Below are positions 23,478-31,282 of a stretch of DNA of 64,000 bases, piece after piece. The stretch's first letter is position 1. The number at the start of each line of letters is the position of its first letter. The notes beneath the pieces are model-generated. The model was given only the letters and a program-made list of their open reading frames with translations, was not told the origin of the DNA and made no database searches. A program made the translations under genes and the position numbers. The DNA comes from Rhizobiaceae bacterium (GTDB taxonomy: Bacteria; Pseudomonadota; Alphaproteobacteria; Rhizobiales; Rhizobiaceae), in NCBI GenBank assembly GCA_023953835.1, contig JAMLJB010000001.1, forward strand, positions 2,701,501-2,765,500, given 5' to 3'.

Positions 23478-25340
23478 ATGGCTGGCGCAGGAACGGCATT
23501 GCCATTGGACACGCGGGGCAAAGCCACGGTCACGGAGGATGGCGCCGATCGGGCCTTGAGCGCCCAAGTCGCGAAGGGTGATGCGGCAAGCTTGCCTGCG
23601 ACCGAAAGCGGCGAGACGGCGCAGGCCGCTCCCTCGAGCGTCTATCGCGATGTCGACCGGCTTTTCCATGCGTGGATGTCATCGGCGACACTCGGTCTTT
23701 CGCCCGTCAGCCTCGCGCAAGCGTGGCAGGATTGGGCGCTGCACCTGATGACATCGCCCGGCAAGCAACGCGAGTTGCAGACCAAGGCGGTCGAAAAGGC
23801 GGTGCGCTTCCAGCATTTCCTCGCCCGTTGCATGGCCCAGCCGGATACGGCCGCTCCGTGCATCTCGCCTTTGCCGCAGGACCGCCGCTTCCAGCATCCG
23901 TCCTGGCAATCTTTCCCCTACAGCGCGATCTACCAGTCATTCCTGTTGAGCCAGCAATGGTGGCACAACGCGACCACGGACGTGCAGGGCGTCACGGCAA
24001 AGCATGAACAGCTTGTGGAGTTCTACAGCCGCCAGCTTCTCGACATGCTGTCGCCGTCGAACCAGTGGGCGCTCAATCCGGAGGTGATCGACAAGACGCT
24101 GCGCGCAGGCGGCGCGAACCTGCTTTCGGGGTTCCAGAACCTTGTCGAGGATTTCCAGCGGACGGCAGAAGGCAAGCCGCCGCCGGGCGCGGAGCATTTC
24201 CGACCGGGCGTCGAAGTCGCCGTCACGCCGGGCGATGTAGTGTTCCGGAACGAACTGATCGAACTCATCCGCTACCGGCCAACGACAGAAACGGTGCGGG
24301 CTGAACCGATCCTGATCGTGCCCGCCTGGATCATGAAGTACTACATTCTGGATTTGTCGCCCGGCAATTCGCTGGTGCGCTATCTGGTCGACAGCGGCTT
24401 CACGGTCTTTTGCATCTCATGGCGCAATCCCGGAAGAGGGGACAGCGAGCTTGGTCTGGAGGACTATCGCAAGCTGGGCATCATGGCGGCGCTTGACGAG
24501 GTTGCTGCGCTAACCGCTGTGCAAAAGGTCCATGGCGTCGGCTACTGCCTGGGCGGAACGCTGCTCACCATCGCTGCCGCCGCCATGGCGCGGGACGGCG
24601 ACAACCGCCTCGCCAGCCTTTCGCTCTTCGCCGCGCAGGCCGATTTCGAGGAGCCCGGCGAGCTTGGACTGTTCATCGACGAAAGCCAGATTTCTTTGCT
24701 CGAAGACGTGATGTGGGCGGAGGGGATGCTCGACCAGCGGCGCATGGCCGGCGCCTTCCAGATGCTGAGATCGCAGGACCTTGTCTGGTCTCGAATGGTT
24801 CATGAATATCTGATGGGCGAACGCGCGCCGATGACGGATCTGATGGCATGGAACGCGGATGCAACCCGCATGCCCTTTCGCATGCATTCCGAATATTTGC
24901 GGCAGCTCTATCTGCACAACGATCTTGCGCAGGGTCGTTTCCGGACGGACGGTCGAGCCGTGCACGTTGAGGACATCGACGTTCCGGTTTTTGGCGTCGG
25001 CACCGTAACGGACCATGTGGCTCCGTGGCGCTCGGTCTTCAAACTTACCCATCTGCTCGACACAGATATGGATTTCGTGCTGACCAGCGGCGGGCACAAT
25101 GCCGGTATTGTGTCGGAGCCGGGTCACCCACACCGATCGTACCGGCATCTGAAATACCGCCACGGCGAGCCGCATCCCGACCCCGACGAATGGGCAGCAG
25201 TGGCCACCGAGCAGCAAGGCTCATGGTGGCCGGCCTGGGTGAACTGGCTGAGGGCGCGCCCCGGACATGATGTGCCCGCGAATTCCGTGGAAGTGCCGTC
25301 GCTTTGTCCCGCGCCCGGCACTTATGTGCTGCAGCCCTAG
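23478..25340 (+). CDS. phaC: Poly(3-hydroxyalkanoate) synthase, class I-like
   Basis: A 620-residue PHA synthase. The lipase-like box GYCLGG puts the catalytic cysteine at residue 357; the remaining triad residues fit the Asp in VGTVTDHVAPW and the His in TSGGHNAGIV. The N-terminal poly-hydroxybutyrate polymerase domain begins near residue 95. Class I enzymes act alone on 3-hydroxyacyl-CoA and have about 590 residues; this one has a low-complexity N-terminal extension of about 55 residues, so a later start is possible. It polymerises hydroxyacyl-CoA at the granule surface. Many rhizobia have a second main phaC elsewhere, so this may be a special low-oxygen copy. Confidence 0.93.
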   Translation: MAGAGTALPLDTRGKATVTEDGADRALSAQVAKGDAASLPATESGETAQAAPSSVYRDVDRLFHAWMSSATLGLSPVSLAQAWQDWALHLMTSPGKQRELQTKAVEKAVRFQHFLARCMAQPDTAAPCISPLPQDRRFQHPSWQSFPYSAIYQSFLLSQQWWHNATTDVQGVTAKHEQLVEFYSRQLLDMLSPSNQWALNPEVIDKTLRAGGANLLSGFQNLVEDFQRTAEGKPPPGAEHFRPGVEVAVTPGDVVFRNELIELIRYRPTTETVRAEPILIVPAWIMKYYILDLSPGNSLVRYLVDSGFTVFCISWRNPGRGDSELGLEDYRKLGIMAALDEVAALTAVQKVHGVGYCLGGTLLTIAAAAMARDGDNRLASLSLFAAQADFEEPGELGLFIDESQISLLEDVMWAEGMLDQRRMAGAFQMLRSQDLVWSRMVHEYLMGERAPMTDLMAWNADATRMPFRMHSEYLRQLYLHNDLAQGRFRTDGRAVHVEDIDVPVFGVGTVTDHVAPWRSVFKLTHLLDTDMDFVLTSGGHNAGIVSEPGHPHRSYRHLKYRHGEPHPDPDEWAAVATEQQGSWWPAWVNWLRARPGHDVPANSVEVPSLCPAPGTYVLQP

Positions 25341-25383
25341 GAGTTGACGGCCCGCTTCAGCGTGCCATCCTGTCCGCCGAGCG

Positions 25384-25572
25384 ATGCCGTGGCATTTGAA
25401 TCGCGACGTTGCCGGCGAAGGCTTTACCCACAAGATCGGAGATGTTGTCACGATCTCGGCGCGCGGACTGGGTCGACTGACAAACGCTGTGCGGCTTTCG
25501 ACAGAATGCCCTGAATGGACATTCGGCATCCGGGCGTTGATGCAGAACCTTTCCGCGCGAAGACTCATCTGA
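25384..25572 (+). pseudogene. C-terminal remnant of a fumarylacetoacetate hydrolase (FAH) family gene
   Basis: The frame encodes about 55 residues that look like the very end of FAH-family proteins: GEGFTHKIGDVVTIS, then a short strand region, then WTFGIRALMQNLSARRL before the stop. Such segments close family members of 280-390 residues. No matching sequence is visible upstream; the frame there is non-coding or belongs to no family, and the PHA synthase stop is only 43 bp before. This is best read as the stump of a deleted or recombined gene. It has no visible ribosome site of its own. A complete but different FAH gene lies at 38998. Confidence 0.72.
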
Positions 25573-25674
25573 CCCGCTCCTCGGGCAGGCAGCCGTTCCG
25601 GCGGATAATTACCCTGAAGCACATCCCGGCAATTTGAATCGACAGTTGAAAGGCCGGAACCTCACAATTTGGCC

Positions 25675-25703
25675 TTGACCAAAAAATAGAACATCGTTAT
25701 ACC
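25675..25703 (+). promoter_or_regulatory. Sigma70-type promoter of the CoA-catabolic operon
   Basis: TTGACC at 25675-25680, 17-bp spacer, TATACC at 25698-25703. An inverted TTGG/CCAA pair (25669-25682) overlaps the -35 box and could be an operator. The leader to the first gene's start is about 115 nt and contains a strong hairpin. Confidence 0.5.
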
Positions 25704-25768
25704 AAATTTATTGAGGCGATCCGGTGCCGGGAGGAGACCTGCAATCGGAAAGTTGAACAGCGAAATGA

Positions 25769-25796
25769 CCAACAGGAAGCCGCCGCTTCCTGTTGG
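25769..25796 (+). promoter_or_regulatory. 12-bp perfect-stem hairpin in the operon leader
   Basis: CCAACAGGAAGC at 25769-25780 pairs perfectly with GCTTCCTGTTGG at 25785-25796 around a CGCC tetraloop. It ends 30 nt before the TTG start of the SRPBCC gene and 19 nt before its GGGAGG ribosome site. There is no T-run, so it is not a standard terminator. It could stabilise the mRNA, be a protein-binding element, or be part of an attenuation switch. Confidence 0.6.
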
Positions 25797-25826
25797 AAGG
25801 CTCGCCGTATTCAGGGAGGTGGTCTT

Positions 25827-26261
25827 TTGCCCAAGGTATTCGTCAGCACCGTCATCAACGCACCGATTGAAAGGGTCTGGCGGACCGTCGGTGATTTCAA
25901 CGGGCTTCCTGACTGGATGCCGGGCATGAAATCGTCCTCCATCGAGGACGGCAAGGAGCCGACCGGCGTGGGTGCAGTGCGCGCGGTCAAGATGGCCACG
26001 GGCGGCGTGCTTCGGGAGCGACTCGAAGAGTTCTCTCCTGACGAAATGCGTATTGTCTATTCGGTCCTTGAGGGGCCGCTTCCGACGTCGAACATCCGCA
26101 CGGGCATGAAGCTGCGCCCGATCACCGATACGCACGGCACGCTCGGTGAGTGGTTCTCCGAGTTCGAAACGGAGCCGGGCAAGGAAGACGAAGGCGTGGC
26201 GTTCATGCGCAGCGTTTTCAATTCCGGCTTCCGTTCACTCAAGCGCCATCTTGGCGTCTGA
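25827..26261 (+). CDS. SRPBCC (START-like) family protein, TTG start
   Basis: A 144-residue protein of the polyketide-cyclase/START-like fold, with the typical opening VFVSTVINAPIERVWRTVGDFNGLPDW near residues 4-30 and a C-terminal helix (FMRSVFNSGFRSLKRHLG). The start is TTG at 25827, supported by GGGAGGTGG upstream and by alignment with the family start. Such proteins bind hydrophobic ligands in a deep cavity, as cyclases, hydroxylase components or carriers. As first gene of the CoA operon it may bind the aromatic or aliphatic substrate. No enzymatic motif is certain. Confidence 0.85.
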   Translation: MPKVFVSTVINAPIERVWRTVGDFNGLPDWMPGMKSSSIEDGKEPTGVGAVRAVKMATGGVLRERLEEFSPDEMRIVYSVLEGPLPTSNIRTGMKLRPITDTHGTLGEWFSEFETEPGKEDEGVAFMRSVFNSGFRSLKRHLGV

Positions 26262-26277
26262 GCGGTCGGTCGAAGCC

Positions 26278-26715
26278 ATGCACCTGCTCGACCCCAACAT
26301 CGTGCGCGTCCCGGAGGAAGGCTCCGCCGGACCGTGCCTGCTCGGCGCGCGCTGCCGCGGCTGCGGGAACGTGGTCTTTCCGCGCATGCCGGTCTGCCCC
26401 GCATGCCTGCGCGACGACGCGATGGAAGAGGTCGAGATCGGCCGCAGTGCGGTGCTCTACAGCCATACGATCGCGCGTTTTGCGCCTGCCGGTTTCAAGG
26501 CGCCTTATTTCCAGGGCTTTGTCGACCTGCCGGAGGGGCCGCGCATATTCACGCTCATCGGCTCCGGTTGTCGGGTCGAGCCGGGCGTGCTGCATGACGG
26601 CATGGCTATGCGTCTGGTCGTTGAGCCGCTGGCCGACACGCCCGAAAACGGATCGGTTCTCACCTACAAATATGTTCCGGACGCCGGCGCCGAAGGACAG
26701 GTGTCCCATGCGTGA
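26278..26715 (+). CDS. Zinc-ribbon/OB-fold protein (DUF35, thiolase or acyl-CoA partner)
   Basis: A 145-residue DUF35 protein. The rubredoxin-like zinc ribbon has cysteines at 26, 29, 40 and 43 (CRGC and CPAC), followed by an OB-fold domain (SHTIARFAPAGFKAPYFQGFVDLPEGPRIFTLI). The frame is open upstream to 26146, but that part is out-of-frame coding of the SRPBCC gene. DUF35 proteins form complexes with thiolase-like or acyl-CoA enzymes and are usually encoded next to them; here it overlaps the thiolase gene by 8 bp, which fits a complex. Confidence 0.9.
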   Translation: MHLLDPNIVRVPEEGSAGPCLLGARCRGCGNVVFPRMPVCPACLRDDAMEEVEIGRSAVLYSHTIARFAPAGFKAPYFQGFVDLPEGPRIFTLIGSGCRVEPGVLHDGMAMRLVVEPLADTPENGSVLTYKYVPDAGAEGQVSHA

Positions 26716-27889
26716 CGTCGTCATCCTTGGTACAGGCGCGCATCCGACCGGGCGCTTCCCGGAAATGGCCCTGAAGGACATGGCTTTCGGTGCGATCAGG
26801 GAAGCACTTGCCGATGCAGGCGTCGGACAGAAGGATGTGCAGGTTGCCTATGTCGGCAATTCTCTCGGCGGGCTGCTTACCGGGCAGGAAGGTGTGCGCG
26901 GCCAGGTTATGCTGCAGCATGCGGGCATCACGGCAATCCCCGTGGTCAACGTTGAGAACGCCTGCGCAAGCGCGGCAACGGCCCTGCGCGGAGCATGGCT
27001 CGAAGTCGCGTCGGGAGCAGCCGATGTGGCGCTGGCGGTCGGCGCTGAAAAAATGTTCGTGGGAGATTCCGCAAAGACGATTGCGGCGCTGAGCGCGGTC
27101 TCCGAGATCGACCTTTCGCGTATCGGCATGCAGTTCACGACGAGCTATGCGATTCATCCCAAGATCAACCTGAAGGGCCGCATGTCCGAATATGGCTGGT
27201 CCATCGAGGATCTGGCCAAGCCCGCCGTGAAGAATTCGGCGCATGGCGCGCTCAATCCGATTGCCCAGCATCGCAAGCCGCTTTCGGTCGAGGAGGTCGT
27301 GCAGTCGCGCGTCGTCGTCGATCCGCTGACATTGCTGATGTGTTCGTCGATCTCGGATGGCGCGGCGGCCGCGGTGCTTTGCGCTGCCGACATCGCCCAT
27401 CGGTTTTCGAGCGCCAAGCCGATCAGGATTGCGGCCTGCGTGTTGCGGTCGGGCGCTTACCGGCTTCCCGGTGACGGTCGTGAGGATTCGGCGGAAATAA
27501 CCGCCAAACTCGCCTATGAACAGGCGGGCGTCGGGCCTCAAGATATTGGCGCCATAGAGCTGCACGATGCAATGGCTCCGGCGGAACTGGTGCTCTACGA
27601 GCGCCTCGGTCTCTGCGAAAAGGGCGAGGGCCCGCGCCTTATCGACGAGGGCATAACGAAGCTCGGTGGCCGCCAGCCGGTCAATCCAAGCGGCGGGCTT
27701 TGCTCGCGCGGCCACCCCGTCGGAGCCACCGGTCTGTTGCAGATCTACGAGCTGGTTTCGCAGATGCGTGGCCGCGCAGGCCCGCGCCAGATCGAAGAGC
27801 CACCGAAAGTAACCATGGCGCAGAACCAGGGGGGTCTCCTGCTCGGGCAGGATTCCGCCGTCTACGCCTGCACAATCCTGTCGTCATAG
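26708..27889 (+). CDS. Thiolase-family protein (SCP2/non-decarboxylating type)
   Basis: A 393-residue thiolase-fold protein. The nucleophilic cysteine is C86 in NACASA; histidines H286 (ELHDAM) and H336 (GHPVGATG) complete the active site. The C-terminal part lacks the usual C-x-G cysteine of degradative thiolases (MAQNQGG instead), as in SCP2-like thiolases that act with DUF35 partners. It probably cleaves or forms a beta-ketoacyl-CoA or performs a retro-aldol step in side-chain breakdown. The true start (ATG 26708) is inside the DUF35 gene end. Confidence 0.9.
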   Translation: MRDVVILGTGAHPTGRFPEMALKDMAFGAIREALADAGVGQKDVQVAYVGNSLGGLLTGQEGVRGQVMLQHAGITAIPVVNVENACASAATALRGAWLEVASGAADVALAVGAEKMFVGDSAKTIAALSAVSEIDLSRIGMQFTTSYAIHPKINLKGRMSEYGWSIEDLAKPAVKNSAHGALNPIAQHRKPLSVEEVVQSRVVVDPLTLLMCSSISDGAAAAVLCAADIAHRFSSAKPIRIAACVLRSGAYRLPGDGREDSAEITAKLAYEQAGVGPQDIGAIELHDAMAPAELVLYERLGLCEKGEGPRLIDEGITKLGGRQPVNPSGGLCSRGHPVGATGLLQIYELVSQMRGRAGPRQIEEPPKVTMAQNQGGLLLGQDSAVYACTILSS

Positions 27890-27953
27890 CAGTCGCGACG
27901 AGCATGCACCGACAGACCAGAATCGATCGGAAACAGAGGCAAGGAAGCAGACA

Positions 27954-28871
27954 GTGAGCAACAGAAAGCGCAAAGAGGTCGTATCCTCAATTCAGGAAGC
28001 GGCGTCCAAGATCGAGAGCGGCATGACGGTCGCGATCGGCGGCTTTGGAGCCGACAACCACCCCATGACCATCGTGCGCGAAATCATTCGCAACGGCACG
28101 AAAGGCCTCACCGTTATCGCTTCCGCCACTGCCGGCCTGGAGATCGATCTGTTGATCGGAGCAGGCTGCGTGAAGAAGCTGATCGCGCCCTATGTCGGCC
28201 AGGAAATGTACTGTCCCATCGGCCACAACTTCCGCAAATATGCCGAGGAAGGAAAGATCGAAATCTGGGAGTGCAGCGAGTACATCCTGTATGGCGGCTT
28301 CTTCGCGGCCGCGTCGGGTTCGGAGTTCTTTCCGTGGCGCGGCGGTATCGGCACGAGCATCCCGGAACTCAACAAGGACCTCGTCGAGTTTACCGATCCG
28401 ATTGGCGGGACCAAGAAACTGCTCGCCGTGCCGCCGCTGCGACCGGACTGGTCGATTATCCATGTCGGCTGGTCGGACTGCTATGGCAACGGCCAGCATC
28501 TGGGCGCGCGCTTTGGCGACCGCTGGATGGCCCGCGCCGCCGCCCGCATCATGGTGCAGGCGGAGCGGATCGTTCCCAATTCCGTCATCCGCCGCAATCC
28601 GTTCATGACGACAATCGCCTATGCCGACTGCGTCGTGGAAGCGCCCTATGGCGGCCACCCCTATGCGGCCCACGGCTTCTACAAGGAGGATGTCGATTTC
28701 ATCCAGGACTATGTGAAATCGAGCGAGGCCAACCGCAAGGGGGATAGCAAGACCTGGGATGAATATCTCCAGCGGCACGTCCACAAGCCGAAGGATCACA
28801 TCGAATATCTGGAGACAGTCGGCATCCGCAAGCTGCTCGACCTCTATACCCATCCAATCGTGAACTGGTGA
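27954..28871 (+). CDS. CoA-transferase family alpha subunit (GctA/IpdA-like), GTG start
   Basis: A 305-residue class I CoA-transferase subunit. The glycine-rich GGFGADNHPM segment at about residues 28-37 and the IGAGCVKKLIAPYVG region near 63-77 fit the alpha-subunit fold. The start is GTG at 27954 with AAGGAAG upstream. The closest named relatives are glutaconate CoA-transferase A and the steroid-degradation hydrolase IpdA. It works as a heteromer with the gene at 28926. Depending on the beta subunit it may transfer CoA or hydrolyse a ring C-C bond in a CoA ester. Confidence 0.88.
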   Translation: MSNRKRKEVVSSIQEAASKIESGMTVAIGGFGADNHPMTIVREIIRNGTKGLTVIASATAGLEIDLLIGAGCVKKLIAPYVGQEMYCPIGHNFRKYAEEGKIEIWECSEYILYGGFFAAASGSEFFPWRGGIGTSIPELNKDLVEFTDPIGGTKKLLAVPPLRPDWSIIHVGWSDCYGNGQHLGARFGDRWMARAAARIMVQAERIVPNSVIRRNPFMTTIAYADCVVEAPYGGHPYAAHGFYKEDVDFIQDYVKSSEANRKGDSKTWDEYLQRHVHKPKDHIEYLETVGIRKLLDLYTHPIVNW

Positions 28872-28925
28872 CGCCGCTAGCCGGCAGGACCGGAGAAAAA
28901 GCAAGATTTCTTAGAGGTTTATGCG

Positions 28926-29756
28926 ATGACTGACTATTCATGGAAAGAAATGATGGCCGTGGTCTTCTCCAGGGAGATCGAGGACCACAACAAGATCACT
29001 TCGGGTGCGCACACAGAGATTTTCTTCGCGGCGACGATGCTGGCGCAGAAGATGCACGCGCCGAACCTGAAGCTCCAGCTCGGCGGCAGCGTCACGCTGT
29101 GCAACGTTGTCGATATCGACGTGGTCGAGCTTCCCAAGACATCCACCGGCTATGATCTGATCCGCTATGCCGAATCGGTGCACGATCACCCGGATACGTT
29201 CCTGTTCTACGGCGCGCCCGGCGGAAAGAAATATTACGAGGAGGGGAGCGATCTCCAGCACGTCAACCATTTCTGGTTCGCCGACAAGTTCTTCGTTGGA
29301 GGCATTCAGGCCGACAAGTGGGGCAACACCAACATGATCGGCCTCGGCACGGCGGACAAGATGACCTTCCGCGGACCGGGTACGATCGGTATCAACGACA
29401 TCGCCATCGGCGTGCGCGACACCTACGTGTTCCTGACCGCACACGACAGGCGACGTCTCGTCGAGAAGGTCGATTTCATCTCCCATCCGGGCAAGAAGGT
29501 TTGCCGCGAGAACGAATTCTACGGCGACGGCCCGAAATGGATGGTCACGCCGAAATGCATTTTCGACTTCGATCCCGACACGCTGGAAGCGCGGCTTGCG
29601 AGGGTGTTTCCGGGCGTGACGGTTGATGACGTCAAGGCAAATACCGGCTTCGAGGTGAAGGTGGCGACGGATGTCGAGAAGATCGCCCCGCCGACCCGGG
29701 ACGAGCTTGAGGTCCTGCGCAACGAGGTCGACAAGACGGGCGTGCTCCGCCACTGA
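28926..29756 (+). CDS. CoA-transferase family beta subunit (GctB/IpdB-like)
   Basis: A 276-residue partner of the alpha subunit 54 bp upstream. The fold signature KWGNTNMIGLGTADKMTFRGPGTIGINDIAIG is near residues 131-162. The position where acting CoA-transferases keep a catalytic glutamate in an S/G-E-N/G loop is not clear here (GAHTEIFFAATM near 33-44); IpdB-like hydrolases also lack it. I therefore leave open whether the pair is a transferase or an IpdAB-type ring hydrolase. Confidence 0.85.
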   Translation: MTDYSWKEMMAVVFSREIEDHNKITSGAHTEIFFAATMLAQKMHAPNLKLQLGGSVTLCNVVDIDVVELPKTSTGYDLIRYAESVHDHPDTFLFYGAPGGKKYYEEGSDLQHVNHFWFADKFFVGGIQADKWGNTNMIGLGTADKMTFRGPGTIGINDIAIGVRDTYVFLTAHDRRRLVEKVDFISHPGKKVCRENEFYGDGPKWMVTPKCIFDFDPDTLEARLARVFPGVTVDDVKANTGFEVKVATDVEKIAPPTRDELEVLRNEVDKTGVLRH

Positions 29757-29789
29757 GCCCATCCTCCGAAACCGAAAAAGGACAGCACA

Positions 29790-31262
29790 ATGAGCCAGAC
29801 AGCACAGAAGGCGGCGCCCGCTTCGCAACCGGAGACCCTGGGCGCGCTCATCAACGGTGAGTTCGTTCAGGCCGTGAGCGGCAGGACATTTCCCACGTTC
29901 AATCCCGGCAATGGCGAAGTGCTCGCCCATCTGCCGGAATGCGACGAGGAGGATATCGACCTTGCGGTCCGTGCCGGACTGGCTGCGTTTCCCGAATGGA
30001 AGCGCAAGACCGGCGCTGCGCGTGCAAAGCTGTTGAACAAACTGGCTCAACTGGTTCAGGCCAACGCCGCAAAGCTGGCCGAGCTTGAATCGCTCAATGC
30101 GGGCAAGCCGATCCGGGATTCGCAGGCAATCGACGCGGTCACGGCGGTCGACGCGCTGGAATATTTCGCCGGCATGGCCACGAAGATACAGGGCGATACG
30201 ATCCCGGTGCCCGGGCCGTACATCAACATGACGCTGCGCGAGCCGCTTGGCGTCATCGGCGGCATCATTCCGTGGAACTTCCCGCTGTTGCAGGCGGTGT
30301 GGAAGATCGCGCCCGCCGTCGCCGCAGGCAACACGGTTGTCATCAAGCCGGCGGAGCAGGCGTGCCTGTCCGTCATGTATCTGGGCCGCCTGATACAGGA
30401 GGCGGGCTTTCCGGCCGGAGTTGTCAACATTGTTACCGGATTTGGTGCGACCGCCGGTCAAGCTCTGGTCGATCACCACATGGTCGCGAAAATCATGTTC
30501 ACGGGCAGCACCGGAACCGGCAAGCGCATTGCCGCTGCGGCTGCGAACACCTTGAAGCCCGTCGGCCTGGAACTCGGGGGAAAATCGGCGGTGATCGTAT
30601 ATGAGGATGCACCCGTCGACCAGGCGGCCTCCGTTGCGGCAAACTCGATCTTCTCCAATATGGGGCAGGTCTGCACGGCCGGTTCGCGGCTGCTGGTGCA
30701 TGAAAGCCTGCACGATCAGGTGCTGGCGAAGGTCATAGAGCGGGCGGCAAAGGTCAGGCTCGGCTATCAGATGGACCCGAACACGACGATGGGACCGCTG
30801 ATTTCAGAAAAGCAGAAGGAACGCGTTGAAGGATACATCGCACTCGGCAAGGCGGACGCCGAACTGGCCTACAGCCATCCCGTACCGGCTGGCCTCGAAG
30901 CGGGACACTTCGTTGGTCCGCACATTTTCGACCGTGTCGAAAACTCGATGAAGATTGCACGCGAGGAGATTTTCGGGCCGGTGCTTTCGGTTATCACCTT
31001 CAAGGAAGAGGGGGAGGCGCTGGCGCTCGCAAACGACAATCCGTATGGGCTGGCCGCATCGGTCCTGACGCGCGACATCGGCAGGGCAATGCGCACCGTG
31101 CAGGCGTTCGAGGCGGGCAATGTGTGGGTCAACACCTGGGGCGCGGTCAGCTCGATGGCGCCCTATGGCGGCTACAAGAACAGCGGGTATGGCCGCGAAA
31201 TGGGCTTTGCGGTCATGCGCGAAGTCACGCAGGAAAAGAATGTCTGGGTCAGTGTTCGTTAA
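29790..31262 (+). CDS. NAD(P)-dependent aldehyde dehydrogenase
   Basis: A 490-residue aldehyde dehydrogenase. Catalytic C295 lies in GQVCTAGSR, general base E261 in LELGGKS, and the NAD loop FTGSTGTGK is near 237-245. The length and the C-terminal YGGYKNSGYGREMG motif match betaine/aromatic-aldehyde dehydrogenases. GGACAGCACA precedes the ATG. It oxidises an aldehyde to the acid that the CoA ligase encoded 20 bp downstream may then activate, so the two probably act in sequence. Confidence 0.94.
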   Translation: MSQTAQKAAPASQPETLGALINGEFVQAVSGRTFPTFNPGNGEVLAHLPECDEEDIDLAVRAGLAAFPEWKRKTGAARAKLLNKLAQLVQANAAKLAELESLNAGKPIRDSQAIDAVTAVDALEYFAGMATKIQGDTIPVPGPYINMTLREPLGVIGGIIPWNFPLLQAVWKIAPAVAAGNTVVIKPAEQACLSVMYLGRLIQEAGFPAGVVNIVTGFGATAGQALVDHHMVAKIMFTGSTGTGKRIAAAAANTLKPVGLELGGKSAVIVYEDAPVDQAASVAANSIFSNMGQVCTAGSRLLVHESLHDQVLAKVIERAAKVRLGYQMDPNTTMGPLISEKQKERVEGYIALGKADAELAYSHPVPAGLEAGHFVGPHIFDRVENSMKIAREEIFGPVLSVITFKEEGEALALANDNPYGLAASVLTRDIGRAMRTVQAFEAGNVWVNTWGAVSSMAPYGGYKNSGYGREMGFAVMREVTQEKNVWVSVR

Positions 31263-31282
31263 CCGGCGGATGGATCGGCAGA

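Noticed and set aside
25711..25929. 72-codon plus-strand frame across the leader hairpin and SRPBCC start
   Set aside because: It runs through the hairpin and then out of frame in the SRPBCC gene; no family resemblance, so not annotated as a leader peptide.
28938..30713. 591-codon minus-strand frame over the CoA-transferase and aldehyde dehydrogenase genes
   Set aside because: Sense genes here have clear catalytic motifs; the antisense product is low-complexity Arg/Asp/Gly-rich and lacks a ribosome site.
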